Below, piece after piece: positions 7,152-15,686 of a stretch of 64,000 bases of DNA. The translations under genes were made by a program, and so were the position numbers. This DNA comes from Prevotella sp. (GTDB lineage: Bacteria; Bacteroidota; Bacteroidia; Bacteroidales; Bacteroidaceae), in assembly GCA_022511075.1 (NCBI GenBank), contig JAFLSE010000013.1:1-64000 (forward strand), given 5' to 3'. The stretch's first letter is position 1, and each line of letters begins with the position of its first letter. The notes beneath the pieces were generated by a model, which saw nothing but the letters and a program-made list of their open reading frames with translations, was not told the origin of the DNA and made no database searches.

Positions 7152-9095
7152 TTACTTGACAATAACTTTTAATGTCTTGCCGTTTGAAAGCTTGATTATG
7201 TTCAGTCCATTCTGCGGAGCTGAAATAATCTGACCAGCGGCATTGTAGCGTGCAACTTCCTTGGCATTTATGTCAGCTATTGCGTTCTCGATGCCGGTCT
7301 CAGCACTGGTAACCTTTGCTCTTGCAGCATTGGCGATTGTCCCGTCGTTGGCAATAACAAGTGCAACAGCATAAACTTCATCGTTGTTGATGGCTTCCTT
7401 CAATGTGGTTTTCGTAGGCATACTGATGGTGTAGGTGCCAGTAGCTACTTCACCAACCTTGACTTCACCAGTAAGGGCAGGAGCTTGATTCACGCCATTA
7501 TTGTTATAGGAGCTGCCAATCATGACATCGTTGAAAACCAAAGAAACAGCTGACTGTCCGTACTTGCCACCACGGCAGAACTGGTCGATAAGCGGGTCGC
7601 CGGATGGAGAATAACTAGAATAATAGTTTTGTTGTTTCCATGCTGTCGTTGTTCCGCTAAGGCCATCTGCTGTTAAAACGTAAACCACCGTGTATTTTCC
7701 TCCGTCTATTAGATACTCAATGTCGGCGGTTATGTCTACTGCAGTGAAGTCGTCGTTGAACTTTCCGCTAACGGTCACATCTACGTCAGGAAGTATGGCG
7801 TTGCAAGCATCAAAATCATCGACAATACTGTCGTCAGTTCCATAATAGGGATCTATGCCGAGTAGCTTGCGATCCACAGCACACCCAGGAGCACCACCGC
7901 CAGGAACAAGATTATAGAGAGGGTAATTTCCATTATACATAGGATCTGAAGAGTTATACATGTGGAAAGCAATGCCGATGAAATTCTCTTTCGTTTCCTT
8001 CAACAATTCCATACCTGCCCAACCACGTGGACACCAACCGCAGCCTGTGCCTGTGAACTCTTCAACAACTGTACGGCGGGTAGCAATTTTTGCCACAACC
8101 TTGTTTGTAACGGCCAATACATTGTCACTTGCAGCGTTAGTGTCACCGTTAACTTTCTCAATGCTGATGTTGGCAGTATACTTACCATATATTTCGGGAG
8201 CCGTAAAGCTCAGGGTTGCTTTGCCTGTCTTGCTAATGCCACCTGCAATAGGAGTCGTCAAATCCAAATGCTTGGATGTCTTATTGCCATCGATCTCTAC
8301 GATATAGTCAATAGAGCTTACGCCTTCAGAACCATCGCTGCTGATGACTACGGGGAGTGATACTTCTGCACCAGGCAGAGATGTGGCTGGTGATGCAGAG
8401 TTGAAGTATGCACTTCTTTCGGGCAAAGTCAGATTAGAACAGAACAACTGCATGGCAAAAGAGCCGAAGTCATTGCTGTAGTCAGCCCAGTCTTCACCAC
8501 CTGTAGATGTCGTATACTTCATGACCAGCGAGTTTGTGTAAGCATCGCCTGCAAAGAGTACAGGATATTTGTCACCATCGGTAGAAGTTCTGCTGATAGT
8601 AAATTTCACACCGACAAATATACCATCTTCAGGTATGGCAAATGGTTCATCCAAAGCAATGGCATTGTATGAAGATGCCGTAAGGTCAGATGTATTGACA
8701 TTTTGTGATACAATGTTTGTCTCCAAATCCTCAGATATCCAGATGCTGACATTGGACATATTGTTCTTTGTCCAAATAGGCAGGTTCACACCATTGATGC
8801 TACTGCCTTTCAGGATACCATTACCAGGCACAAAATAGCCGGCCCAGTAAGTTGCTGCTGTTTGAACACCAACTCCATTGATTACAAATCCGCCCAGATA
8901 ATAGCCCCACAATGTAGTATTATCAAGCGATGCGGCCTTCTTTGGCGATGCAAGGCTTGCATTGCCATTGTTTAGTACAATCTTTTCATTTGATTTGCGG
9001 AGTAGTCCTTCCCCCTGATTAACGGGAATCACCACCTGTGCATTGGCAACGATACTAAAAGTCGCCAAGGCAACACTGAAAAAAAACTTTTTCAT
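7152..9095 (-). CDS. Omp28-related secreted protein with T9SS-like C-terminal tail
   Basis: A 647-residue exported protein. A signal peptide ends at ANAQ (about residue 20). The N-terminal half is beta-rich. A thioredoxin-like Omp28 region begins near residue 340 with EEFTGTGCGWCPRG (CGWC 352-355). The last 35 residues (RYNAAGQIIS, then GLNIIKLSNGKTLKVIVK) resemble a T9SS sorting tail. This suggests a surface or outer-membrane protein with a redox-type CxxC. It is the last gene of a leftward five-gene operon beginning with a TlpA thioredoxin. Exact function unknown. Confidence 0.75.
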   Translation of the reverse strand: MKKFFFSVALATFSIVANAQVVIPVNQGEGLLRKSNEKIVLNNGNASLASPKKAASLDNTTLWGYYLGGFVINGVGVQTAATYWAGYFVPGNGILKGSSINGVNLPIWTKNNMSNVSIWISEDLETNIVSQNVNTSDLTASSYNAIALDEPFAIPEDGIFVGVKFTISRTSTDGDKYPVLFAGDAYTNSLVMKYTTSTGGEDWADYSNDFGSFAMQLFCSNLTLPERSAYFNSASPATSLPGAEVSLPVVISSDGSEGVSSIDYIVEIDGNKTSKHLDLTTPIAGGISKTGKATLSFTAPEIYGKYTANISIEKVNGDTNAASDNVLAVTNKVVAKIATRRTVVEEFTGTGCGWCPRGWAGMELLKETKENFIGIAFHMYNSSDPMYNGNYPLYNLVPGGGAPGCAVDRKLLGIDPYYGTDDSIVDDFDACNAILPDVDVTVSGKFNDDFTAVDITADIEYLIDGGKYTVVYVLTADGLSGTTTAWKQQNYYSSYSPSGDPLIDQFCRGGKYGQSAVSLVFNDVMIGSSYNNNGVNQAPALTGEVKVGEVATGTYTISMPTKTTLKEAINNDEVYAVALVIANDGTIANAARAKVTSAETGIENAIADINAKEVARYNAAGQIISAPQNGLNIIKLSNGKTLKVIVK

Positions 9096-9112
9096 AACTA
9101 TACCTTTATTTA

Positions 9113-9748
9113 TTATTTAATTAATACTTTGTGTGTCCTTCCGTCGTCGGTCTTTATTATGTTTATACCGTTCTCCGGCTGCGCCAGTTTTCTGCCGTCC
9201 AAAGCATATCGCCCTGTTTCCTTTCTGCTCTCAGCCCCGGCATTCGTTATTCCTGCAGGGTCTGTATAGATGAAATTAATGGTAATCTTCGGACCATCGC
9301 CAACGAAGGTCCATTTCTTAGTAACGCTGTTATAGGTATATGTCTTGGGCTGCAGTGTCACTTTGGCTGTTCCGTATGCTTCGGGAAGCCATTCTGCCTG
9401 TATGTCCTCAGTCTTTACCTGACCGGCAGGTGTCTCGTATTCTCCTGTATTTTCCGTTTGCGTGCAGTTCTCTGGAAAACATACCTGAAACGCGCCATTC
9501 GACATTTCAACAACGTTGTAGCTCATACTGCCGTAAAGCGTGCCGCTTTTGTTGGATTTAACATACAAGCCTGTAGGCATCATCACACCTCCGAAGATGT
9601 CTTCTTCTACTTCGGTTATGGTCAGTTCCGTACCGTCGGGAACTATATTACCATTTTTGTCCACAAAATAGAACGTGTCGTCTGTCTGCGCCCAAGTCGC
9701 CACAGCACTCATAAAAATAAAAAGTGCAAGGGTAGATATTTTCTTCAT
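9113..9748 (-). CDS. Secreted hypothetical protein with T9SS-like tail
   Basis: A 211-residue protein with a clean signal peptide (cleavage after TWAQ, about residue 20), a beta-rich middle containing YVKSNKSGTLYGSM, and a C-terminal tail (YALDGRKLAQPENGINIIK then DGRTHKVLIK) closely resembling the tails of its neighbours. I do not recognise the middle domain. It lies 17 bases before the 647-residue Omp28-like gene and 22 after the 270-residue one, so all three should share a transcript. Confidence 0.65.
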   Translation of the reverse strand: MKKISTLALFIFMSAVATWAQTDDTFYFVDKNGNIVPDGTELTITEVEEDIFGGVMMPTGLYVKSNKSGTLYGSMSYNVVEMSNGAFQVCFPENCTQTENTGEYETPAGQVKTEDIQAEWLPEAYGTAKVTLQPKTYTYNSVTKKWTFVGDGPKITINFIYTDPAGITNAGAESRKETGRYALDGRKLAQPENGINIIKTDDGRTHKVLIK

Positions 9749-9770
9749 AAGCTATAAATTATTTAAGTTG

Positions 9771-10583
9771 TTAATTTTCTGTTGTCAAGTTTGTCTTTAC
9801 CACCTGAAGTATTCCGTCGGCAATGTTGCTCACGAATGCTACAATGGCAACGTTCTCGGCTTTCCATTCGTCGTCCAATGTAACTTCGTATGACGCTGTT
9901 TCCGTCTCCGTGTCCATCACACTGAAGTCATCGCCAAAGATATCGTTTGTTACGGATGTGCGGAACACATGTTGGTGTACATATTCCATATTCGGCGAAC
10001 CATTGGGCATATATTGCACATCAACTATGTTGTTTTCTATCACCCACACTTGCAACTTACCGTTGATGTTCTCGCTCGTGGTAGCAGCCACATTAATTTT
10101 CGCGTTTCTTGTGCTGGCATCATATTCCACATCGAGTTCCATGTTGAGCGGCGTTGTCTTTTGGAGGGCATCACGCACTGTAATGCCATACTCTGCCGTA
10201 TTATAGATTGGGGCACTGCGATTAATCATCACTCCGGGTTGATATTCTATGCCCCAACGGGTATAGTATTCATCACCAGTTTCAGTGCATAACGATAGGC
10301 GCGCGCTCGACATTGTTGTTCTGTGTCCGAATGGTCCAGAATGTATGCTCACGGCTATTATCGCATCTTCGCCATATTGTTCTTGCAGCTTTTCTATTTC
10401 CTCTGTAGCTGTAGGACAGTTCACGCAACGTTGCCCGGTAAAGTCTTCTATCAGCACGCTGCGATTTACTTCCGCCGGCTTCACATATATCAGTCGGTCT
10501 TCCTCGCTTATATTGTCGCACGACCATAGCGTGCAGGCAATGAGCCCTGCAAGCGTCGTGTTTAAAAGATTATTCAGTCTCAT
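9771..10583 (-). CDS. Omp28-related lipoprotein
   Basis: A 270-residue protein with a lipoprotein signal (LIACTLWSC, Cys about 22) followed by an Omp28 domain: VLIEDFTGQRCVNCP carries a CxxC in the same position as the CGWC of its larger paralogue, then a thioredoxin-like segment with IIAVSIHSGPFG. It lacks the T9SS tail, which fits lipid anchoring. It sits 3 bases after the DUF6029 barrel gene. A role as an anchored redox or adhesin-like partner of that barrel is inference. Confidence 0.75.
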   Translation of the reverse strand: MRLNNLLNTTLAGLIACTLWSCDNISEEDRLIYVKPAEVNRSVLIEDFTGQRCVNCPTATEEIEKLQEQYGEDAIIAVSIHSGPFGHRTTMSSARLSLCTETGDEYYTRWGIEYQPGVMINRSAPIYNTAEYGITVRDALQKTTPLNMELDVEYDASTRNAKINVAATTSENINGKLQVWVIENNIVDVQYMPNGSPNMEYVHQHVFRTSVTNDIFGDDFSVMDTETETASYEVTLDDEWKAENVAIVAFVSNIADGILQVVKTNLTTEN

Positions 10584-10586
10584 ATT

Positions 10587-12233
10587 TTAGAAATTGTAGT
10601 TATATGACAATGTGAATCCTTTGCTTGCCGGCACCATGCGGCATACACCACCAGAGCAGTTGAAGCCAGCACGCGTGCGTCCGTAGCCAAGTTGTATTCT
10701 GTGCGCTCCCTTGTTGAATGTCACGAATCCGGAATAATAGTGTATCTTTGTTTCTCCGCAATTGTATTCGTCAGAAACAGTGAACATCCAGTTTGGCAGC
10801 ACCGATAATTCCAACAATCCAAACACCCAGTCGCCCTCGTCGTCAGGCGTAGAGAGATATTGTGCCTCGCCACGCAGTGTCAGTTTGTTGTTAAACCTGT
10901 ATTTGCCTTCAGCTACGAAGATGTCGGAGTGAATCATTCCGCCTTCGCCTTCCACAACTGTCTTGTTGTAGAATTGGTTCATGTACATGAGATTCAGTTT
11001 GAATGCGCTCGAAAGTTTTTTCTCCACCTGTATGTTCAGGTCTTGGTAGAACATGTCATCGCCCCATTTCCAGAATGCCGAGCCATAGCCGTCAGTGCCT
11101 TTGGCAGCTCCGTCCTTGATGTTCTTTTCTATTGAGTGTATATGCGAGAAGTTAATCTTCACGTTAGTGCCATATTTACCGCCAAGCACTGTATGTCTCT
11201 TGAAGTTATAGCCAAGTTCGGCTTGGTATGCCCATTCACCATCGGGCTGCGTAGCGTATGGATAGAGAGCAGCCAATGTATATGTGTGGTCGGTGGTGAA
11301 TGCCGGCAGGTGGTTGATGAACGATGAAGTGCCGTTCATGCTCCTACGGCTGCGGAACGACATATTGTCACTACGCTTTGCCTGTAGCAATAGGCTCATG
11401 CCTTTCTTTGAATATGATGTAGAGAGCATTGCCACATAGCCTTTGCGGTAGATATATCCGTTATCAAACGACGGGTCTTGCGATTTCTGTGCATATTCCG
11501 CAAGAATATTCCACCCACCGTGTTGCAGTCGCGCACGTATGTCAAAGGCATTCACGCTATTGGGCAGGTTTAGTTTGTGAGTTGCATCCACAAATATATC
11601 CTCGTCGCCTTCGTGTTTGTTCACGAACGATGCTCCAAGTGTCAGGTATGTGCCATTATTCTGCATAGACTTAACCCATTGGTCGAGGCTCAACTCCACG
11701 TCGCCGCCCGATATCAGTTCGTCGCCAAGACTCCAATAGCGGCGCTGCAAACCTGTGAGGGCTTTTATTGTTACTCCTGCGAATGGTTTTACCGCAACGC
11801 GCGCACCAAGCAGCGAGTTGTCTATGCCGAGGCTGCGCTCCTCGTATGTGCGCAAGATGAATCCAGAGCCAAACTGCTCGTAGAAACTTCCTAATGTTAC
11901 TTCAAAGTCTTTAATGTGTAGCTTTGCATACAGGTTAGCAATACCCCACCCCTTAAAATCCTTTTCAAAACCGGGCAGAGGGTGCTCCAAGTATTCCATG
12001 CGCATGCCGGCATCAACATACTTGCTCATGACACCGACTTCCGCGTATGTGTTGGTAAGTCCCCATTCGCTGTATTTCTCCGTGCCAATCTTTTCGTCTT
12101 CCTGTGGTATAAGAATATCGCTTTGTATACTTCCAGTCACCACAATGCCGTTGCCGCCGTCGTCTTGCGCACCAGCACAAAGGCATACCGACGAAAGGCA
12201 CAAAAGCATAAATTGCCTCTTTACTCTCTTCAT
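10587..12233 (-). CDS. DUF6029-like outer-membrane beta-barrel protein
   Basis: A 548-residue protein with a signal peptide (LCAGAQ) and long alternating-polarity strands rich in Tyr, Gly and Asn throughout, ending in an aromatic residue (SYNYNF), the usual C-terminal signal for BAM insertion. The body (GSFYEQFGSGFILRTYEERSLG) is what I know as DUF6029 in Bacteroidota. No enzymatic motif is visible. It is the second gene of the TlpA-barrel-Omp28 operon, 27 bases after the thioredoxin gene. Confidence 0.7.
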   Translation of the reverse strand: MKRVKRQFMLLCLSSVCLCAGAQDDGGNGIVVTGSIQSDILIPQEDEKIGTEKYSEWGLTNTYAEVGVMSKYVDAGMRMEYLEHPLPGFEKDFKGWGIANLYAKLHIKDFEVTLGSFYEQFGSGFILRTYEERSLGIDNSLLGARVAVKPFAGVTIKALTGLQRRYWSLGDELISGGDVELSLDQWVKSMQNNGTYLTLGASFVNKHEGDEDIFVDATHKLNLPNSVNAFDIRARLQHGGWNILAEYAQKSQDPSFDNGYIYRKGYVAMLSTSYSKKGMSLLLQAKRSDNMSFRSRRSMNGTSSFINHLPAFTTDHTYTLAALYPYATQPDGEWAYQAELGYNFKRHTVLGGKYGTNVKINFSHIHSIEKNIKDGAAKGTDGYGSAFWKWGDDMFYQDLNIQVEKKLSSAFKLNLMYMNQFYNKTVVEGEGGMIHSDIFVAEGKYRFNNKLTLRGEAQYLSTPDDEGDWVFGLLELSVLPNWMFTVSDEYNCGETKIHYYSGFVTFNKGAHRIQLGYGRTRAGFNCSGGVCRMVPASKGFTLSYNYNF

Positions 12234-12260
12234 CTTACTTATTTGGTTTCTGTGTTCGTG

Positions 12261-12752
12261 CTATTTGCCTACAAGTTCCCTCACCTTTTCAATGAGTTCC
12301 TGCTCTGCACCTTCAGTATAGCCGTTGTGTTTGTATACAATATTTCCCTTGCCGTCAACTATCAGTACATATGGAATCATCTGTATGCCCAGTGCGCGCT
12401 TGAAGTCGCTGTTGGGATCGAGCAGCACCTCATACTCCCAGCCGTAGCTGTCTACGAGCGGCTTCACCTTGTTTATGTTCTGCGCTTGGTCTATTGATAC
12501 GGCAATAAGTTTCACTCCTGTTTCCTCCTGCCACTCTTCATATACCTCCTGTATGGCTTTCAGCTCGCGGTTGCAGGGCTTGCACCAAGTGGCAAAGAAG
12601 TCGATTATAAAAGGCTTACCGTTGTTCGACAGCGTGTCAGTCCTCACGGTCTTGCCGTCCATTGTCTTCAGCGTTATGGCGGGAAGCTGTGCCTTCATTG
12701 TTCCGACAGCAAAAGTCAGCATTGCTACGATTGTAAAGATTAGTTTTTTCAT
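12261..12752 (-). CDS. TlpA-family thioredoxin
   Basis: A 163-residue periplasmic thiol-disulfide protein. Signal peptide ends near residue 21 (GTMKAQ). The thioredoxin fold shows FFATWCKPCNRE, with the WCxxC active site near residue 57, and the cis-Pro region IQMIPYVLIVD. TlpA-like proteins reduce disulfides in exported proteins. It heads the operon that also encodes two CxxC-bearing Omp28 proteins, which are plausible substrates (inference). The preceding HAF-repeat gene is separated by a hairpin. Confidence 0.88.
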   Translation of the reverse strand: MKKLIFTIVAMLTFAVGTMKAQLPAITLKTMDGKTVRTDTLSNNGKPFIIDFFATWCKPCNRELKAIQEVYEEWQEETGVKLIAVSIDQAQNINKVKPLVDSYGWEYEVLLDPNSDFKRALGIQMIPYVLIVDGKGNIVYKHNGYTEGAEQELIEKVRELVGK

Positions 12753-12778
12753 AAATCTGTTTTTTTATTTTAAATGTA

Positions 12779-12817
12779 ATTCTCCCTGCTCGCCTTTTTG
12801 TGGCAAGCAAGGAGAAT
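12779..12817 (-). terminator. Hairpin after the HAF-repeat protein gene
   Basis: ATTCTCC and TGCT arms pair imperfectly with AGCA and GGAGAAT around an A/T-rich loop. It sits between the end of the gene at 12837 and the thioredoxin gene. Without a long U-run it may allow partial read-through. Confidence 0.5.
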
Positions 12818-12836
12818 ATAAGTATTGGGTACTTAA

Positions 12837-14654
12837 TTATTTAACGACAATTTTCTTTGTTTCACCATTTGACATTCTTACAATGTTTAGACCCTTTACA
12901 GGAGCGTCTACCTTGCGACCGTCTATTGTGTAATATTCGGCCTTGCCATTGTCTGTGACATTTACAGAGCCTATACCCGTAGAATAATTGGTATAAAGCA
13001 CATAGCCGTATGCTTCAATACCGGTCTCAAAATAATCCCAGAAATTCTCAACGCCAAGTACAATCACACTCATATCGGCATTAGCAAAAGGAATACCCGT
13101 AGCTATAACCTCTCCAGAAGTAGCTACTTCCACATAGTCATCCAAATCCGGGTCGTACTCCCAACCATATATAGTGTATGTATGGGTCATATTATCTTCT
13201 ATCCATGCTGCCAAGTCTGGATTAGCCGTAGTGAAATAGTCGTAAAGTGTTACAAACTCGTTTGCACCGGCAGGAAGAATATAGGCTTCTACCGTAGGCT
13301 CCTCCATAGTTGCTGGTTTCTGGGCAAGCAGTGTACCATCATTTGTTACGGAAGAAACAATGAGGTTCAGATTTTCATTGTGATAATCTTTATAGGTATC
13401 ATTCTCAAGATTGAACACATAAGGTGAGGTTTCGCTAACGAAAGTCCATTCCATTGGATCAAAATATGCAATCTCATTGGTCGTTGCGTATATCTTACCA
13501 TCAGGACTCATCAGTACATTATTGAATACAAAGGCAGGAACGGACTCAGAAAGTTGATTAAAGGCTTCAATAAATGCATCATATTTTTCAGCCCACTCAT
13601 TATATGCAGCCAAGTCAGCTTCGTATGCAGCCTTACTTTCGTCAGACATATAATCCATAGGCTGAGGCATATTGTTATAATAAGCATTCAAAGCCTCATA
13701 ATAAGCGTCTATAGCTGCATTATAAGCTGCAAGTTCGTCTTCAGTCATATATGATTCTAACATCGGGGGCTCTCCTTCCCATGTCTCATAGAATGCCTCC
13801 AAGGCAGCCTCATAAGCAGCATATTCTTCCTCAGACATATAGTCTTTGTATTCTGGATACTCTGGATTTGTTTTTTCATGCTCCTCCATAGCAGTATTGT
13901 ATGTAGCCTGCTCTTCTTCGCTCAGATACGATTCTGGCATCGGAGCCTCACCTTCCCACTCACCTGGATCCTCAGGAAGTTCAATACCTTCAGGATGGAA
14001 AAGTTCTTCGTGAATCAACTCATAACTCCACTCGCCATCTGCATTCTGACGATAGATAATAGGTTGACAAACAAAACCGGAAAAGTCCTGAATCTGTCCG
14101 GCAACCGTCTTACCGTCTTCTGACACGCTAATTGCCGTAACGTATTGTGGAGTTCTGCCTACAAAATCCTTTGCAGGATAAGGAAGATACTTGATGTCAC
14201 TCAGTGTACCATCAGCCTGCACATCCCAGTAGCAAGGAGTCAGCATCAGACCTTCAAAACTTCCATCATAATCTCCGGGAGACACCGCACCTACAATACG
14301 CGTACCATCAGGAGTGATACCATCTGCCTTAGACATTGCACGATTTCCAACCTCTATATCATGCCAAACTCCGTCTTTCCAATAGCAAGCTGATGTTTCC
14401 ATAGTCGAACCCACAACGACACCTGTATTCGACAAAGAGTTACCATTACCCGAGGTATAGCCTTCTTCGTATGTATATACCTCACCTGCTGAGAGATCAT
14501 GGATAGACACTTTTTCATAAAGGACGCTGACAGCGTATTTTCCATTGGGCGAAACACCACAAAAGGCTTCATCTGGAGAAATTGTAGGCGCTTGAGCGTT
14601 CAACTGACTGGCAGTCATGACTGCAGCGGTTGCTAAAAGTAAAATTTTCTTCAT
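12837..14654 (-). CDS. Secreted HAF-repeat protein with acidic helical repeats and a T9SS-like tail
   Basis: A 605-residue exported protein: signal peptide (SQLNAQ, about 21), then beta-propeller-like HAF repeats (GVSPNGKYAVS at 33, GITPDGTRIVG at 112, VSEDGKTVAGQ at 177), an acidic insert of four about 30-residue repeats (243-362), more HAF-like units, and a tail (YYTIDGRKVDAPVKGLNIVR then MSNGETKKIVVK) like other T9SS cargo. Likely surface exposed; function unknown. A promoter with a leader of about 110 bases precedes it. The downstream operon may be partly read from it. Confidence 0.72.
   Translation of the reverse strand: MKKILLLATAAVMTASQLNAQAPTISPDEAFCGVSPNGKYAVSVLYEKVSIHDLSAGEVYTYEEGYTSGNGNSLSNTGVVVGSTMETSACYWKDGVWHDIEVGNRAMSKADGITPDGTRIVGAVSPGDYDGSFEGLMLTPCYWDVQADGTLSDIKYLPYPAKDFVGRTPQYVTAISVSEDGKTVAGQIQDFSGFVCQPIIYRQNADGEWSYELIHEELFHPEGIELPEDPGEWEGEAPMPESYLSEEEQATYNTAMEEHEKTNPEYPEYKDYMSEEEYAAYEAALEAFYETWEGEPPMLESYMTEDELAAYNAAIDAYYEALNAYYNNMPQPMDYMSDESKAAYEADLAAYNEWAEKYDAFIEAFNQLSESVPAFVFNNVLMSPDGKIYATTNEIAYFDPMEWTFVSETSPYVFNLENDTYKDYHNENLNLIVSSVTNDGTLLAQKPATMEEPTVEAYILPAGANEFVTLYDYFTTANPDLAAWIEDNMTHTYTIYGWEYDPDLDDYVEVATSGEVIATGIPFANADMSVIVLGVENFWDYFETGIEAYGYVLYTNYSTGIGSVNVTDNGKAEYYTIDGRKVDAPVKGLNIVRMSNGETKKIVVK
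13569..13928 (-). repeat. Four acidic about 30-residue repeats within a coding gene
   Basis: Units start at residues 243 (YLSEEEQATYN), 272 (YMSEEEYAAYE), 302 (YMTEDELAAYN) and 335 (YMSDESKAAYE), spaced 29, 30 and 33 residues apart. Two linkers are almost the same (WEGEAPMPES and WEGEPPMLES). Pattern: YM-S/T-E/D-E-x-x-A-A-Y, predicted helical and very acidic. Confidence 0.85.
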
Positions 14655-14771
14655 AAGCTATTATTTATATAATATTAATGTGTATTATCCCCTTGTCTAT
14701 GTAATATTTGATGTCGCACCTTGCAGGGCGAGGTGTGCAGATTATTTATAATTCCTAACTTAAATGCACTG

Positions 14772-14802
14772 CAAAGTTAATCAGAATTTAAGAATTGCAC
14801 AA
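14772..14802 (-). promoter_or_regulatory. Promoter of the HAF-repeat protein gene
   Basis: Minus strand: TTG (14802-14800), 20-base spacer, TAACTTTG (14779-14772). The leader of about 110 bases contains a GC-rich hairpin (14718-14734) almost identical in sequence to the terminator arm at 14910-14926. Confidence 0.7.
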
Positions 14803-14909
14803 ATTTTTCCATGAAATATTTTGAAATTAATGCAATTCGTTGGTAATTTGTTATGTAAACTGCATTTTTCTTTTATTTTTATACCCTTTTGTCAGTAAAA
14901 TGGTAAAAC

Positions 14910-14926
14910 ACCTTGCCCTGCAAGGT
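14910..14926 (-). terminator. Terminator of the sugar transferase gene
   Basis: A near-perfect palindrome, ACCTTGC-3-GCAAGGT, three bases after the stop codon, followed on the minus strand by GTTTTACC. Confidence 0.6.
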
Positions 14927-14929
14927 CTG

Positions 14930-15505
14930 TTAAAATCTCTTTCCAAAGAAAACGCTGAGGAAAGTCATTGCCAATATCTTCATATCGAGCATCGTTGACT
15001 GGTGTCGCATATAATCCAAATCCATATCAAGGCGACGAATCATCTTTTCCATCGTGTTGGTGTAGCCGTTTTCAATCGTGGCAATCGAGGTTACACCAGG
15101 GCGCATCTTGTAAAGTTCAACATAATCGGGGCGTTTCTCCATTATAAGCGATATGAAATATAGGCGTTCAGGACGATAGCCCACAAAAGACATATCACCA
15201 CGCAGAACGTTCCAAAGTTGTGGCAGTTCGTCAAGATGATGGCTGCGCAGCCATTTGCCGAAGGGGGTGAGCCGCTCGTCGTCTTCCTCTGCCAAAAGTG
15301 GAATACCGTCATCCTCAGCACCTTCTATCATCGTCCTGTATTTCAGTATCATGAAAGGCTTGCCACCCTTGCCTATACGTTCTTGGCTGAAGAATATCCT
15401 GCCGGGATTCCGCAGTTTCTGCAACAAGCAGAGCACAAGGAACAACGGTGAGAGCACGAAGAGTCCTAAAATTGAAAGAAATATATCTATAGTGCGTTTT
15501 ATCAT
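14930..15505 (-). CDS. Polyprenyl-phosphate sugar-phosphate transferase (WcaJ/PglC type)
   Basis: A protein of about 191 residues that starts glycan assembly by moving a sugar-phosphate from a nucleotide sugar to undecaprenyl phosphate. One N-terminal membrane helix (about 10-30) is followed by the catalytic core: FSQERIGKGGKPFMILKYRTM, LTPFGKWLRSHHLDELPQLWNVL, MSFVGYRPE and MRPGVTS, all standard for the short monotopic form. Start ATG 15505 begins MIKRTIDIF; the upstream in-frame ATG would add 12 polar residues. It stands alone; the sugar cannot be deduced. Confidence 0.88.
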   Translation of the reverse strand: MIKRTIDIFLSILGLFVLSPLFLVLCLLQKLRNPGRIFFSQERIGKGGKPFMILKYRTMIEGAEDDGIPLLAEEDDERLTPFGKWLRSHHLDELPQLWNVLRGDMSFVGYRPERLYFISLIMEKRPDYVELYKMRPGVTSIATIENGYTNTMEKMIRRLDMDLDYMRHQSTMLDMKILAMTFLSVFFGKRF

Positions 15506-15626
15506 TATGCGCCAATCACGATTTTTATTGTATAATAACACAAAAATGCCGATTATATTGTACTGGCAGACAAATTTATTGCAATATTCTTGCTACATAA
15601 AAAATATTAAAAAAACATTTAAGATT

Positions 15627-15656
15627 TTGCAGTACAACCATTTTGCCGTAACTTTG
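15627..15656 (+). promoter_or_regulatory. rlmN promoter
   Basis: TTG 15627-15629, 19-base spacer, TAACTTTG 15649-15656; start codon 31 bases after the box. Confidence 0.75.
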
Positions 15657-15686
15657 CAAATCGATTAGTACTATACATACAAGGAG

